Of a DNA stretch of 64,000 nucleotides, positions 41,795-54,081 are shown piece after piece; the first letter of the stretch is position 1, and every line of letters begins with the position of its first letter. The position numbers were made by a program, and so were the translations under genes. The notes under the pieces were generated by a model. It did no database searches and had not been told where the DNA came from. It saw only the letters and a list, made by a program, of their open reading frames with translations. Source of the DNA: Citrobacter farmeri (lineage in GTDB: Bacteria; Pseudomonadota; Gammaproteobacteria; Enterobacterales; Enterobacteriaceae); assembly GCF_019048065.1 (NCBI RefSeq), contig NZ_CP077291.1:2666001-2730000 (forward strand), read 5' to 3'.

Positions 41795-42334
41795 TTACGC
41801 TTTGTTATTCAGAATCAACTGGCCATTGTTATCCAACGGGATTTGCGTGCCAGGATCTTTATCCATACGAATCTTGCCCTGCTGGTCACCAATTTTATAG
41901 GTGACGTCGTAACCGAGCATTTTTTCCGACTTGTCATAGACGGTTTTGCAACGTTGCTGCGTGGAAGTATAGGTGTCGTTTTCCTGCATTGAGCCCTGGA
42001 TCTGGTTACCGGCGTAGCCGCCTCCCAGCGCCCCAACGACTGTCGCCACATCTTTACCCCGTCCACCACCAAACTGATGACCAAGTACGCCACCGGCAAC
42101 CGCACCCAGCACCGAACCGGTGATGCGGTTCTCATCCTGGACTGGTTTACGATGCGTCACTGTCACATTGCGACATTCCTGACGCGGCGTTTTAATCGTC
42201 TCTTTGATAGGTGTTGCAGAAACCACCTGAGCATACTGCGGGCCACGATCGAACACGTTCAGACTGGCAACCGCCGCCACACCCAGCGCAGCAGCTACGC
42301 CAATCCCTATACCCGCCAACATCGATTTATTCAC
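41795..42334 (-). CDS. ycfJ: YcfJ, glycine-zipper envelope protein
   Basis: A 179-residue protein like E. coli YcfJ. N-terminal hydrophobic helix (MLAGIGIGVAAALGVAAVASL), then a glycine-zipper 2TM segment (GSVLGAVAGGVLGHQFGGGRGKDVATVVGALGGGYAGNQIQGS), then a C-terminal domain with two cysteines overall (ECRN, QRCKTV). Exact role unknown; its promoter lies upstream of 42334 and a terminator follows. Confidence 0.92.
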   Translation of the reverse strand: MNKSMLAGIGIGVAAALGVAAVASLNVFDRGPQYAQVVSATPIKETIKTPRQECRNVTVTHRKPVQDENRITGSVLGAVAGGVLGHQFGGGRGKDVATVVGALGGGYAGNQIQGSMQENDTYTSTQQRCKTVYDKSEKMLGYDVTYKIGDQQGKIRMDKDPGTQIPLDNNGQLILNNKA

Positions 42335-42519
42335 GGGAGATCCTCCTTCTTTGCTATTGGTTACAATTTTGCAACCAATGCAATAAGACGCCCATCAGAC
42401 AGTGGATGAAAATATCGCTGAACGCCGTTAAAACAGGATGATTCAGAGAACTCTGAAGGCAGAGGCAGAACGGAGAAGGCGCTCAGCACCGCCAGCAGGC
42501 GATGCTGAGTCCGATGGGA

Positions 42520-43824
42520 TTAATGCAGTTTCAGACGCGGACGGATCACACGGTTAATGCTGCCCACCAGCATCATCAGACCGGTTTTGAAATAGCCGTG
42601 CAGCGCAATCTGGTGCATGCGGTACAACGAGATGTAAACAAAGCGAGCGATACGTCCTTCCACCATCATCGACCCTTTTGTCAGGTTGCCCATCAGGCTG
42701 CCGACGGTCGAGAAATTGGAAAGCGAAACCAGTGAACCGTGATCTTTGTACTGATACGCTTTCAGCGGCTTGCCGTTCATTTGCGCCAGAATGTTATTCA
42801 TCGCGCAGGTCGCCATCTGGTGTGCAGCCTGAGCACGCGGCGGTACAAATCCCCCTTCCGGACGCGCACAGGAGGCGCAATCGCCAATCGCGTAAACATC
42901 AGGATCGCGGGTCGTCTGTAACGTCGGTTCCACCACCAGTTGGTTAATCCGGTTGGTCTCCAGACCGCCAATCTCTTTCATAAAGTCCGGCGCTTTGATC
43001 CCCGCCGCCCAGACCATCAGATCGGCTTCGATATACTCACCGTCTTTGGTATGCAGACCGCCCGCATCCGCACTGGTCACCATCGTCTGGGTCAGGACAC
43101 GAACGCCGAGTTTTGTTAACTCGTTATGTGCCGCCGCAGAAATACGCGGTGGTAGCGCCGGCAGAATGCGTTCACCGGCTTCCACCAGCGTCACGTTCAG
43201 TGCATCGTTGGTCAGCCCTTTGTAGCCGTAGCTGTGCAGCTGTTTCACGGCGTTATGCAGTTCTGCCGACAGCTCTACGCCGGTGGCGCCGCCGCCGACG
43301 ATCGCAATATTCACTTTGCCGTTCGCGCCAAGATTCGCAGAATATTTCAGGAACAGGTTCAGCATTTCCTGATGGAAACGACGTGCCTGATGCGGGTTAT
43401 CCAGGAAAATACAGTGATCTTTCACGCCCGGTGTGTTGAAGTCGTTGGAGGTGCTGCCCAGCGCCATTACCAGCGTGTCCCAGGCAATTTTACGCTCAGG
43501 TACCAGCAGCTCACCCTTCTCATCACGTAATTCCGCGATGGTGATGGTTTTTGCTTCGCGATCGATATTCATCACAGAACCCAACTGGAACTGGAAGCCG
43601 TGATTACGGGCATGTGCCAGATAGCTCAGCGCGTCCACGCCTTCATCCAGCGAACCGGTCGCGACTTCGTGCAGCAGAGGCTTCCACAGGTGGCTGTGGT
43701 TTCTGTCAACCAGCGTAATCTTCGCTTTTTGTTTGCGACCCAGTTTGTGTCCCAACTGCGTCGCCATTTCCAGCCCGCCAGCTCCCCCGCCGACAATCAC
43801 GATCTTTTTCAATGGTGTAGTCAA
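42520..43824 (-). CDS. ndh: NADH:quinone oxidoreductase II
   Basis: Type II, non-proton-pumping NADH dehydrogenase of the inner membrane face. 434 residues, beginning at TTG 43824 ([19 protein letters not shown]), preceded by AAGGGGG; an upstream ATG at 43851 would run through that ribosome site. FAD and NADH dinucleotide folds: VGGGAGGLE and [15 protein letters not shown], plus [11 protein letters not shown]-terminal amphipathic region anchors it to the membrane. A consensus FNR site lies upstream. Confidence 0.97.
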   Translation of the reverse strand: MTTPLKKIVIVGGGAGGLEMATQLGHKLGRKQKAKITLVDRNHSHLWKPLLHEVATGSLDEGVDALSYLAHARNHGFQFQLGSVMNIDREAKTITIAELRDEKGELLVPERKIAWDTLVMALGSTSNDFNTPGVKDHCIFLDNPHQARRFHQEMLNLFLKYSANLGANGKVNIAIVGGGATGVELSAELHNAVKQLHSYGYKGLTNDALNVTLVEAGERILPALPPRISAAAHNELTKLGVRVLTQTMVTSADAGGLHTKDGEYIEADLMVWAAGIKAPDFMKEIGGLETNRINQLVVEPTLQTTRDPDVYAIGDCASCARPEGGFVPPRAQAAHQMATCAMNNILAQMNGKPLKAYQYKDHGSLVSLSNFSTVGSLMGNLTKGSMMVEGRIARFVYISLYRMHQIALHGYFKTGLMMLVGSINRVIRPRLKLH

Positions 43825-43960
43825 CGTGACCCCCTTAAAATGATTAACCAATTGTTAATTAAACGTTATAAACATAGCCTTTAATTAACAACAAGTTACG
43901 ACAATGAAAATGTCCTTCGAGAGTGAGAATAACACATGCGGTGCATTGGTCATACCAAAA

Positions 43961-43974
43961 TTGATGTGTATCAA
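43961..43974 (-). promoter_or_regulatory. FNR site upstream of ndh
   Basis: TTGATGTGTATCAA matches the FNR consensus TTGAT-N4-ATCAA exactly. In E. coli FNR represses ndh without oxygen; position and sequence fit the same control. Confidence 0.88.
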
Positions 43975-44015
43975 GTTTTGCTGCTGAAAAGATAGACAAC
44001 AGCGGAAAGACAGGC

Positions 44016-44041
44016 AAAAAAAACCAGCCCAAAGGCTGGCT
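44016..44041 (-). terminator. ycfP operon terminator
   Basis: CCAGCC / GGCTGG stem (44024-44029 and 44034-44039), with a run of Ts on the minus strand. It closes the hinT-to-ycfP operon. Confidence 0.88.
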
Positions 44042-44070
44042 TGATTCGACGATTATAGCTCACGGGCGCT

Positions 44071-44613
44071 TTAACCTAAGGTTTTAAACGCCTTGATTCG
44101 TTGCAGATGCGGTGAAATGTTCTTAAATTTATGCGTCTGCTCTTCGTCCCACACGATCTCATAGAAATGATGTAGCTCCTCAGAAGCACGCTGACTGTTC
44201 AGGGCTTCGTCATGACGCGAGAGAATGACCAGGCAACGATCGCGATTTTTCTCGCGGAAGTTGGTCACACACTTGGTCGCAATATCCGCATATTCTTCCG
44301 GACGGTCTATCTTGCCTTCCATGTTCTCATAGGGAAACAGGTTCGGATTAAACACCACCTGCCGAACATCACAGAGGAAACCAATGCGTTCCGCCCAGTA
44401 GCCGCCGAGGCCGACACCGCAAATCAACGGCCGCTCATCAACATTGAGCTGCAACATTTTGTCCACTTCTTTCAGCAGATGCTGCATGTCATGTTTAGGA
44501 TGACGCGTGCTGTAGCTTATCAGTCTGACGTCCGGGTCGATAAACTGCAGTTGCAAGACTTTTTCGTGGTTTCCCGGACTGTTAGAGTCGAAACCGTGTA
44601 AATAGATAATCAT
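44071..44613 (-). CDS. ycfP: YcfP, UPF0227 alpha/beta-hydrolase-like protein
   Basis: A 180-residue alpha/beta-hydrolase fold ([16 protein letters not shown] at the N-terminus, C-terminal [13 protein letters not shown] with a histidine in the catalytic position). The nucleophile elbow reads GVGLGG, so the usual serine of GxSxG is replaced by glycine; the same is true, as I recall, in E. coli. Function unknown. Last gene of the operon after nagZ. Confidence 0.92.
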   Translation of the reverse strand: MIIYLHGFDSNSPGNHEKVLQLQFIDPDVRLISYSTRHPKHDMQHLLKEVDKMLQLNVDERPLICGVGLGGYWAERIGFLCDVRQVVFNPNLFPYENMEGKIDRPEEYADIATKCVTNFREKNRDRCLVILSRHDEALNSQRASEELHHFYEIVWDEEQTHKFKNISPHLQRIKAFKTLG

Positions 44614-44634
44614 CGCATCCTCACCAAACGTGCG

Positions 44635-46475
<1,841 letters not shown>

Positions 46476-46495
<20 letters not shown>

Positions 46496-47120
46496 CTTTA
46501 CCAGACCAGATTATCTCGCCAGTTTGTACCAGCATTAATTGCATTTGCAACGATGGCGCGTTGACGTTGCCCGAGGCACTGGAATACAGCACATAGTGCG
46601 CGCCGACGTTACGGGCAATACCAATCGCCTTGCTGCGCGTTCCCAGGCTGTCCTGCGGTGACAGCCCTAACTGCTGTTTTGCCAGCGACAATTGCTGCGC
46701 GGAGACCAGGGTAAATTTGCCATTGTTCGCCAACGCATTGCGCAACGTTTCAGTGGCTTCACCCGCGTTCAGCGAACCGTTAGTGCGGTTATTGACGCTA
46801 TCGACCAGCAGTACGCTCCCCGCCGTAACGCCATCGGCCTGTAGCATTTTGCCCACCATTGGCTGCATCGCGCTATTCCAGTCGTAATGACGTATACGCG
46901 GCGCCGGTGCCGCGGTCTGATCTTCATGTTCGATAGGTCCAGGCTGTCCTGGGATCGTGGGAACTGAAGGTACTCCCGGAGCCGGTTCTTGCGGCTGCGC
47001 GGGCTGTTCCGGCGTGGGTTTCACCTCATCAACCGGCGCAGGTTCACGTTGCACCACACAACCGGACAGGAACATCGCCAGCGCGGCTATCAATGCGTAG
47101 CGACTCATTTTTGTCTTCAA
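46476..47120 (-). CDS. lpoB: LpoB, outer-membrane activator of PBP1B
   Basis: Lipoprotein that spans the periplasm and activates MrcB. 214 residues: lipobox LSGC at about residue 21, a proline-rich unstructured linker (about 25-75, many P/E/Q), then the folded PBP1B-binding domain ([41 protein letters not shown]). An internal ATG at 47108 (MSRYAL) is an alternative start. Between ycfL and thiK. Confidence 0.96.
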
Positions 47121-47130
47121 GATTCACCCC

Positions 47131-47508
47131 TTACAAATAAAGATAAAGTCTGACTTTGTGCGCCCCCAGGTAATTAGCGCTGCCATACAACGTGACCGAC
47201 GAATGTGCCGGAATAGTTACGCTGCGCGGCGTTTCCAGAGGGTGCATCTCCAGCCCTCTGGCGTCATACCAGTAAAAGCGATAATGAACGGTAACGGGCT
47301 CTTGCCTTTCGTTATACAGCGTCGAGGATGCAGAGGGCTGAATATCAGACGTAGTCAACGTCGGCTCTTGAGCGGTGATCCCCGCCGCCAGTAGCGTGGA
47401 CTCCATCACCAGCGACTGTTCATCACTTACCGGGATCTCAGGGTGAGAACGGCATCCGGCAAGTAAGAGCAGACCCAGCGAAAGCGCAATGCATCCTCTG
47501 GTCATCAT
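47131..47508 (-). CDS. ycfL: YcfL lipoprotein
   Basis: A 125-residue DUF1425 lipoprotein: lipobox LLAGC at residue 18, then a single beta-rich domain (VTVHYRFYWYDARGLEMHPLETPRSVTIPAHSSVTLYGSANYLGAHKVRLYLYL). Role unknown; it always sits beside lpoB in enterics. Its start overlaps the hinT stop by 1 nt. Confidence 0.93.
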   Translation of the reverse strand: MMTRGCIALSLGLLLLAGCRSHPEIPVSDEQSLVMESTLLAAGITAQEPTLTTSDIQPSASSTLYNERQEPVTVHYRFYWYDARGLEMHPLETPRSVTIPAHSSVTLYGSANYLGAHKVRLYLYL

Positions 47509-47867
47509 TACAATCCTTTGTGCGCGAGCATAGGACCGAGCGCGCGACCGCCCAACAGATGCATATGGATGTGATATACCTCCTGGCCGCCATGACGATT
47601 GGTGTTCATGATCAAGCGGTAGCCGTCTTCGGCAATACCTTCCTGTTGAGCAATTTTTGCTGCAACGGTAATCATCCGCCCCAACGCTTGCTCATGCTCA
47701 GCGGTAACGTCATTGACCGTCGGGATCAGAACGTTGGGGATGATCAGAATGTGTGTTGGCGCCTGCGGTGAAATATCCCGGAATGCCGTCACCAGGTCAT
47801 CCTGGTAGACGATATCGGAAGGGATTTCACGACGAATAATCTTGCTGAATATAGTCTCTTCTGCCAC
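47508..47867 (-). CDS. hinT: HinT purine nucleoside phosphoramidase
   Basis: HIT-family hydrolase of adenosine phosphoramidates and lysyl-AMP. 119 residues with the histidine triad [10 protein letters not shown] near the C-terminus and the N-terminal [18 protein letters not shown]. First gene of the leftward operon hinT-ycfL-lpoB-thiK-nagZ-ycfP. Confidence 0.97.
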   Translation of the reverse strand: MAEETIFSKIIRREIPSDIVYQDDLVTAFRDISPQAPTHILIIPNVLIPTVNDVTAEHEQALGRMITVAAKIAQQEGIAEDGYRLIMNTNRHGGQEVYHIHMHLLGGRALGPMLAHKGL

Positions 47868-48216
47868 GACGTTTTCCTTTTCTAAAAATAGCCATGCGTG
47901 ATGTCATGCTACGCTGAGCCACACTGCGAGTATAGAGTATGATCGACTTAAACCCGCTCTTTCAACCTTAACCCACGATTTCTTAAGCAAAAAACCACCA
48001 CGGTGTCGCGCTTATAACCATTTGTCACCTCTGCCACGCCAAAAAGTAGTGAAACGAGATTTCAAAAAGCTTGTTACATCTGTTTACATGGATAATATGA
48101 ATGCGTATATTTCGCATTTGCATTTTCATGCGCATTTAATGGTTAGAAAAATAAAAAGGCTCAGCGCTACCTCTTACGGCCTGGGCCAGGATTCGTTCAC
48201 TATTAAGGGCTTTCTG
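47868..48216. promoter_or_regulatory. divergent hinT/fhuE intergenic region
   Basis: 349 bp without a supported gene; the open frame upstream of fhuE has no relative I know. A weak Fur-like element begins GATAATATGAATGCGTATA at 48091 (12 of 19 positions), within AT-rich DNA rich in GCATTT repeats. FhuE is Fur-regulated in E. coli, so a Fur site is expected, but the match here is modest. Confidence 0.45.
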
Positions 48217-50412
48217 ATGTCTTTAACAACACACAACAGGGATGAACACCGTCAGGCTGTTGCAACACCATCGTTGCTGGCAGCTTGCATCGCTATGGCA
48301 CTGATGCCATCCATGAGCTTCGCAGCGACCACGCCAGAAGAGACCGTCATTGTCGACGGTTCTGCGCCAGCGACACCAGCAGACAGCGACGAGCGGGATT
48401 ACAGCGTCAAATCCACCGCCGCCGGAACCAAAATGATGATGACCCAACGCGATATTCCGCAATCGGTCAGCATCATCAGCGAGCAACGCATGAATGACCA
48501 GCAGTTGCAAACGCTGGGTGATGTGATGGACAGCACGCTTGGGATCAGCAAAAGCCAGGCGGACTCTGACCGCGTCAGCTACTTCTCCCGCGGTTTCCAG
48601 ATTGATAACTACATGGTTGATGGTATTCCAACCTGGTTCGAATCCCGCTGGAATCTGGGTGATGCCCTCACCGATATGGCACTCTATGAGCGCGTGGAAG
48701 TGGTGCGCGGCTCAAACGGCCTGATGACCGGCACGGGCAACCCGTCGGCCTCCATTAATATGATCCGTAAACACGCGACCAGTCGTGAGTTCAAAGGCAA
48801 CGTATCGGCGGAGTACGGCAGTTGGAACAAACAACGCTACGTGATGGATCTGCAAAGCCCGCTCACCGATGACGGTAATGTACGCGCGCGCATTGTGGCG
48901 GGTTATCAGGATAACGACTCCTGGCTCGATCGCTATCACAACGAGAAAAATTTCTTCTCGGGCATTATTGATGCCGATCTGGGTGAAACCACCAGCCTTG
49001 CCGTGGGTTATGAATACCAGAAAATCAAAGTGGACAGCCCGACCTGGGGTGGTCTGCCACGCTGGAATACCGACGGCAGTAAAAACAGCTACGACCGCGC
49101 CCGCAGCACCGCGCCAGACTGGGCGTATAACGATAAAGAGATCAACAAAGTCTTTGCCACACTCAAACAGCGTTTTGCCGACACCTGGCAGGCGACGATG
49201 AATGCGACCCACTCGGAAATCAAATTCGACAGTAAAACGATGTATGTCGATGCCTATGTCAATAAAGCAGATGGCATGCTGGTCGGCCCCTACAGCAATT
49301 ACGGACCGGGCTATGACTACGTTGGCGGCACGGGCTGGAACAGCGGCAAGCGTAAGGTTGATGCGCTGGATCTCTTTGCCGACGGCGGTTATGACCTGTT
49401 CGGTCGCCAGCACAACCTGATGTTTGGCGGCAGCTACAGCAAACAGAACAACCGCTATTTCAGCTCCTGGGCAAACGTCTTCCCGGCTGAGATCGGCAGT
49501 TTCAATAACGTCAATGGCAACTTCCCGCAAACCGACTGGGCACCACAGTCGCTGGCCCAGGATGACACCACGCACATGAAGTCGCTGTACGCCGCGACGC
49601 GTATTTCGCTGGCTGACCCGCTGCATCTGATCCTCGGTGCGCGCTACACTAACTGGCGTATCGATACCCTGAGCTACAGCATGGAGAAAAACCACACTAC
49701 GCCCTATGCCGGTCTGGTTTACGACATCAATGATAACTGGTCAACTTACGCCAGCTACACCTCCATCTTCCAGCCGCAGAACAAACGTGACAGCAGCGGG
49801 AAGTACCTCACACCGGTCACCGGCAACAACTATGAAGTGGGCCTGAAGTCTGACTGGATGAACAGTCGACTGACCACCACCCTCGCCGTGTTCCGTATTG
49901 AGCAGGATAATGTTGCCCAGTCGACGGGTGCGCCAATTCCGGGTACCAATGGCGATATCGCGTATAAAACGGCGAAAGGCACCGTCAGTAAAGGAGTTGA
50001 ATTCGAAGTTAACGGGGCAATTACCGATAACTGGCAGATGACCTTTGGCGCAACGCGTTACGTCGCAGAAGACAATGAAGGTAACGCCGTCAATCCGAAT
50101 CTGCCTCGTACCAGCGTCAAGCTGTTCACCAGCTACCGTCTGCCGGTAATGCCTGCGCTGACCGTAGGCGGTGGCGTGAACTGGCAGAACCGCGTGTACA
50201 CCGATACCGCGACGCCGTACGGCACCTTCCGTGCAGAACAAGGGAGTTACGCGCTGGTGGATCTGTTCACCCGCTATCAGGTGACCAAAAACTTCTCCGT
50301 GCAGGGTAACGTCAACAACCTGTTTGATAAAACCTACGACACCAACGTCGAAGGGTCGATTGTTTATGGTGAGCCGCGCAACGTGAGCATCACCGCGAAC
50401 TATCAGTTCTGA
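48217..50412 (+). CDS. fhuE: FhuE, receptor for coprogen and related hydroxamate siderophores
   Basis: TonB-dependent outer-membrane receptor of 731 residues (E. coli 729) for coprogen, ferrioxamine B and rhodotorulate. The signal peptide ends SFAA; the TonB box region is EETVIVDG; the plug carries TQRDIPQSVSIIS and MTGTGNPSASINMIRKHATSREFKG; the barrel ends in NYQF. ATG 48217 gives the family N-terminus and has AAGGG upstream; the frame is open 65 codons further up. Confidence 0.96.
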   Translation: MSLTTHNRDEHRQAVATPSLLAACIAMALMPSMSFAATTPEETVIVDGSAPATPADSDERDYSVKSTAAGTKMMMTQRDIPQSVSIISEQRMNDQQLQTLGDVMDSTLGISKSQADSDRVSYFSRGFQIDNYMVDGIPTWFESRWNLGDALTDMALYERVEVVRGSNGLMTGTGNPSASINMIRKHATSREFKGNVSAEYGSWNKQRYVMDLQSPLTDDGNVRARIVAGYQDNDSWLDRYHNEKNFFSGIIDADLGETTSLAVGYEYQKIKVDSPTWGGLPRWNTDGSKNSYDRARSTAPDWAYNDKEINKVFATLKQRFADTWQATMNATHSEIKFDSKTMYVDAYVNKADGMLVGPYSNYGPGYDYVGGTGWNSGKRKVDALDLFADGGYDLFGRQHNLMFGGSYSKQNNRYFSSWANVFPAEIGSFNNVNGNFPQTDWAPQSLAQDDTTHMKSLYAATRISLADPLHLILGARYTNWRIDTLSYSMEKNHTTPYAGLVYDINDNWSTYASYTSIFQPQNKRDSSGKYLTPVTGNNYEVGLKSDWMNSRLTTTLAVFRIEQDNVAQSTGAPIPGTNGDIAYKTAKGTVSKGVEFEVNGAITDNWQMTFGATRYVAEDNEGNAVNPNLPRTSVKLFTSYRLPVMPALTVGGGVNWQNRVYTDTATPYGTFRAEQGSYALVDLFTRYQVTKNFSVQGNVNNLFDKTYDTNVEGSIVYGEPRNVSITANYQF

Positions 50413-50418
50413 TCAGCC

Positions 50419-50450
50419 TGCCGGATGATGGTGCTGGCGCCTTATCCGGT
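50419..50450. repeat. REP-like palindrome after fhuE
   Basis: TGCCGGATGATGG... and ...CGCCTTATCCGGTTA form a degenerate REP unit between convergent fhuE and ptsG. Confidence 0.6.
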
Positions 50451-50492
50451 TATCAACCCGTTAAGCGCTGCGCCATCCTGCGTTCGGGGATG

Positions 50493-50519
50493 TAAAAAAG
50501 GCAGCCATTTGGCTGCCTT
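50493..50519 (-). terminator. ptsG terminator
   Basis: AAGGCAGCC / GGCTGCCTT with loop ATTT; a T-run follows on the minus strand, 24 nt after the ptsG stop. Confidence 0.92.
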
Positions 50520-50542
50520 AGTTCTCCCCAACATCTTAGGTT

Positions 50543-51976
50543 TTAGCTGTTACGGATGTATTCATCCATCTCCGTTTTCAGGTTATCGGATTTCGTACCG
50601 AAAATCGCCTGAACACCGGAACCAGCAACCACCACACCTGCAGCACCCAGTTTCTTCAGGCCAGCCTGATCCACTTTCGCCACGTCAGCCACGCTGACAC
50701 GCAGACGGGTAATGCACGCATCGAGGTTAGTGATGTTTTCTTTACCACCAAACGCTGCAATCAGCGCCGGTGCCATTTCACTGGTCGCGCCCGCTTTCGC
50801 GTCGTCGGTGTTATCTTCACGACCCGGAGTCTTCAGATCCAGCGCTTTAATCAGCACGCGGAAGATGGTGTAGTAAACAATCGCATAGCCCGCACCCACA
50901 ATCGGGAACAACCACAGCTTGCTGCTGTTACCGGACAGTACGATAAAGTCGATCAGACCGTGTGAGAACGACGTACCGTCACGCATACCCAGCAGGATAC
51001 AGATCGGGAACGCCAGACCAGCCAGAATCGCGTGGATAACGTACAGGATCGGCGCAACGAACATGAAGGAGAACTCGATCGGCTCGGTGATACCGGTCAG
51101 GAACGAGGTCAACGCTGCGGAGATCATGATACCGCCCACTTTGGCGCGGTTTTCTGGTTTAGCAGAGTGCCAGATAGCAATGGCAGCTGCCGGCAGACCG
51201 TACATTTTGAACAGGAAACCGCCAGACAGCATACCCGCCGTTGGGTCACCCGCCATGTAGCGTGGGATATCGCCGTGGAAGACCTGACCTGCCGCGTTGG
51301 TGTATTCACCAATCTGCATCTGGAAAGGAACGTTCCAGATATGGTGCAGACCAAACGGTACCAGGCAGCGTTCAATGAAGCCATAGATACCGAACGCCAC
51401 TACCGGGTTCTGGTAAGCCGCCCACTGAGAGAACGTCTGGATAGCAGTACCGATCGGCGGCCAAATGAAGGACAGGACGACACCGGTAAAGATCGCCGCC
51501 AGACCAGAAATGATCGGCACGAATCGCTTACCAGCAAAGAAGCCCAGATACTCAGGCAGCTTGATACGGTAGAAGCGGTTAAACATGTACGCTGCAATCG
51601 CACCGGAGATAATCCCCCCGAGTACACCTGTATCTGCAAGGTGTTTTGCTGCGATTTCTTCAGCAGGTAAATGCAGAACCAGCGGTGCGACCACAGCCAT
51701 GGTTTTCACCATGATGCCATAGGCAACAACCGAAGCCAGAGCCGAAACGCCATCGTTGTTGGTAAAGCCAAGCGCGACACCGATAGCGAAGATCAGCGGC
51801 ATGTTTGCAAAAACAGAACCGCCGGCTTCTGCCATCACGTGCGATACAACGGCTGGCAGCCAGCTGAAGTTTGCGGAACCGACGCCCAGCAGGATACCTG
51901 CGATAGGCAATACGGATACCGGCAGCATCAGCGATTTACCGACCTTTTGCAGGTTAGCAAATGCATTCTTAAACAT
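50543..51976 (-). CDS. ptsG: glucose-specific PTS enzyme IIBC
   Basis: Main glucose transporter; takes phosphate from EIIA-Glc. 477 residues from ATG 51976 ([31 protein letters not shown]). EIIC membrane domain about 1-390, with the glucose-binding ITEPIEFSF loop; linker; EIIB domain with the phosphorylated cysteine in [13 protein letters not shown]. The frame is open 74 codons upstream, but that is the leader. Expression is controlled by CRP, Mlc and the SgrS small RNA (see next entries). Confidence 0.98.
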   Translation of the reverse strand: MFKNAFANLQKVGKSLMLPVSVLPIAGILLGVGSANFSWLPAVVSHVMAEAGGSVFANMPLIFAIGVALGFTNNDGVSALASVVAYGIMVKTMAVVAPLVLHLPAEEIAAKHLADTGVLGGIISGAIAAYMFNRFYRIKLPEYLGFFAGKRFVPIISGLAAIFTGVVLSFIWPPIGTAIQTFSQWAAYQNPVVAFGIYGFIERCLVPFGLHHIWNVPFQMQIGEYTNAAGQVFHGDIPRYMAGDPTAGMLSGGFLFKMYGLPAAAIAIWHSAKPENRAKVGGIMISAALTSFLTGITEPIEFSFMFVAPILYVIHAILAGLAFPICILLGMRDGTSFSHGLIDFIVLSGNSSKLWLFPIVGAGYAIVYYTIFRVLIKALDLKTPGREDNTDDAKAGATSEMAPALIAAFGGKENITNLDACITRLRVSVADVAKVDQAGLKKLGAAGVVVAGSGVQAIFGTKSDNLKTEMDEYIRNS

Positions 51977-52000
51977 AATTGAGAGTGCTCCTGAGTATTT
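51977..52000 (-). promoter_or_regulatory. SgrS-pairing site in the ptsG leader
   Basis: The minus strand reads CAGGAGCACTCTCAATT directly before ATG. This includes the ribosome site and is the same segment with which SgrS pairs in E. coli to block ptsG translation under sugar-phosphate stress. Confidence 0.8.
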
Positions 52001-52070
52001 GTGCTTTCTACGTTCACACGCATTGGCGAGGGGGGAGAACCCCGCCGTGGACCAGGCATCTAAGTGCCCT

Positions 52071-52129
52071 TTATTTATTACACAGAGTAAAATAATTCGG
52101 TGAAATTTAGTTTGACGGCTATCACGTTT
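52071..52129 (-). promoter_or_regulatory. ptsG promoter with CRP and Mlc sites
   Basis: On the minus strand CGTGATAGCCGTCAAA (52126-52111) is the CRP site known from E. coli ptsG, followed by TTATTTTACTCTGTGTAATAA (52095-52075), containing the Mlc operator and promoter. Both are nearly unchanged from E. coli as I remember it. Confidence 0.75.
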
Positions 52130-52268
52130 CAGCTCTGGACAGCGCGTTAAGTTGCACATTTTGCCAAAAAAGGTATCAGAATGTGTCATAACGCTCATTC
52201 ACCGCCCACTTTGTGGCGGTGAACTTTACTCGCTTTAATTATTAATTACGAGCTTTAAAAAAACTCAA

Positions 52269-53066
52269 CTACGAGGCTGACTGCAGACGGGAAGCGTTGA
52301 TATGAAACAGGCGGGCAAAGTTATCGGTGGTTATCTGCGCCAGTTCTTCAACGGCTACACCTTTCAATACGGCCATGTATTCCGCCACGTCGCGGACCAT
52401 CGCAGGCTGGTTCTCTTTCCCGCGATGCGGCACCGGAGCCAGATACGGAGAATCCGTCTCCACCAGCAGTCTGTCCAGCGGCACATACCGCGCGGCATCG
52501 CGTAACTGTTCAGCATTACGGAAGGTCACAATGCCGGAAAAAGAGATATAAAAACCCAGATCCAGTAGTTTACCCGCCGTTTCTCTGTCTTCTGTAAAAC
52601 AGTGTAGTACGCCGCCACAATCCGTCACGTTTTCATGGCGAAGAATCGCCAGCGTATCGACGCGAGCATCGCGCGTGTGGACAATCACCGGCTTGTTCAG
52701 TTCACGCCCGATCTGGATATGATGAATAAATGACTCCTGCTGACGTACTTTCGTCTCAGGCGTGTAAAAATAGTCCAGCCCCGTCTCTCCCATCGCCACA
52801 ACGCCTTCATCGGCCGCCAGATGACGCAGTTCCTCCACATCATACGGTTCGTCCTGATTTAGCGGATGCACGCCGCAGGAGAAAACGACGTTATCGCGCT
52901 GACCAACCAGCTCGCGCATGCCGCGGTATCCCGGCAGCGTCGTTGCTACCGCCAGACAGAATTTCACATCGCGCGCGGCCGCCTTCGCCAGCACGTCATC
53001 CACATCCTTATGCAGAGATTGATAATCCAGGCCATCAAGATGGCAGTGCGAGTCGACTAAAAACAT
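52269..53066 (-). CDS. ycfH: YcfH, TatD-family metal-dependent hydrolase
   Basis: A 265-residue TatD-type TIM-barrel hydrolase, probably a DNase or exonuclease. Metal ligands: DSHCHLD at the N-terminus, GETGLDYFY, VIVHTRDA, LHCFTED and the LVETDSPYLAP aspartate. ATG 53066 gives the family start MFLVDSHCH. Last gene of the run with holB. Confidence 0.95.
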   Translation of the reverse strand: MFLVDSHCHLDGLDYQSLHKDVDDVLAKAAARDVKFCLAVATTLPGYRGMRELVGQRDNVVFSCGVHPLNQDEPYDVEELRHLAADEGVVAMGETGLDYFYTPETKVRQQESFIHHIQIGRELNKPVIVHTRDARVDTLAILRHENVTDCGGVLHCFTEDRETAGKLLDLGFYISFSGIVTFRNAEQLRDAARYVPLDRLLVETDSPYLAPVPHRGKENQPAMVRDVAEYMAVLKGVAVEELAQITTDNFARLFHINASRLQSAS

Positions 53067-53076
53067 AATGTCTCTC

Positions 53077-54081
53077 TTACAGGTGGGGAACAGGCAACAC
53101 AGTGCCTGGTTGCAGATAATGCTCAATTTGCAGAAGAAGATCGGTTAACACCAGTTCACGGTTTATACCGGTCACATTAAGGAGTTGTTCGCGACAGTGG
53201 CAAATGGCGTTAAGGATTGCCTGAATACGCATCTGAGACAACTGGCCGGCAATCGTGGCGACAAGTTGCCCGGCATCCGCGTTGGTCATCGCGGTAGCTC
53301 CGTGCTGGCGTTTAAGCGCATCCATCATTAACGTCGCCAGCCAGTGCAATCTGGCAGGTGCCTGTTCATGATTCAGCACCGTCAATAATGAATACCAGTC
53401 ACCCACAGGAATGCTATTTGCCAGCGCCTGACACAGCGCGTCGCGCTGGGACCAACTTTCTGAGCCCAGTAGTGCCAGCGCCGCGCCCGGAGAACCGGCA
53501 CTCAGACGCAGCGCGGTCAACAATGTGTCTTGTGACGCTGTCACTTCTCGCGCAAGCCATGATACTGCGTACTGTTCAGCCGGTGGCGCGAGATGGTGTA
53601 AACGACAACGACTGCGCAGTGTCGCCAGTAACCGTGCGGGTTCACGACTGGCGAGAAAGAACCAGGTTTGCGCGGGCGGTTCTTCCAGCGTTTTGAGCAA
53701 CGCATTGGCGGCGGCATCCGTCATCAGTGCCGCATCCGGGATCCAGACCACTTTGGCGCCCCCCAGCCGCGCACGCTCGTACAGCTTCTCACTCACTTCA
53801 CGAACCGCATCAATACCCAGCGTGCTTTTCCCTTTTTCCGGAAACAGGGAATAGTAGTCCGGATGCGTTCCTGCCTGCATCAACTGACAGCCGCGGCAGT
53901 GGCCGCAGCTTTTATGTCCATCCGGCTGTTGGCAAAGCAGATAACGGCTTAGCGCATAGATCAATGCGTCGTCGCCCATCCCCGGCAAAGCCTGAATCAG
54001 TAGCGCATGGTGACCCCTTCCCGCCTGATAGCTCGCTACCAGTTTTTCGAAGTCAGGTCGTAACCATGGATACCATTTCAT
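53077..54081 (-). CDS. holB: DNA polymerase III delta-prime subunit
   Basis: Clamp-loader subunit, 334 residues. AAA+ fold with a degenerate P-loop, zinc cysteines [36 protein letters not shown] and the SRC motif LRSRCRLH used for trans-acting ATP sensing. ATG 54081 overlaps the tmk stop (ATGA); an ATG at 54102 would add seven residues. Confidence 0.97.
   Translation of the reverse strand: MKWYPWLRPDFEKLVASYQAGRGHHALLIQALPGMGDDALIYALSRYLLCQQPDGHKSCGHCRGCQLMQAGTHPDYYSLFPEKGKSTLGIDAVREVSEKLYERARLGGAKVVWIPDAALMTDAAANALLKTLEEPPAQTWFFLASREPARLLATLRSRCRLHHLAPPAEQYAVSWLAREVTASQDTLLTALRLSAGSPGAALALLGSESWSQRDALCQALANSIPVGDWYSLLTVLNHEQAPARLHWLATLMMDALKRQHGATAMTNADAGQLVATIAGQLSQMRIQAILNAICHCREQLLNVTGINRELVLTDLLLQIEHYLQPGTVLPVPHL

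Noticed and set aside
48022..48216. Longer fhuE with 65 additional N-terminal residues
   Set aside because: This would bury the signal peptide deep in the protein and run through the promoter region; the start at 48217 matches the family.
51977..52198. Longer ptsG from the upstream ATG
   Set aside because: The extension lies in the known untranslated leader with the SgrS site and promoter.
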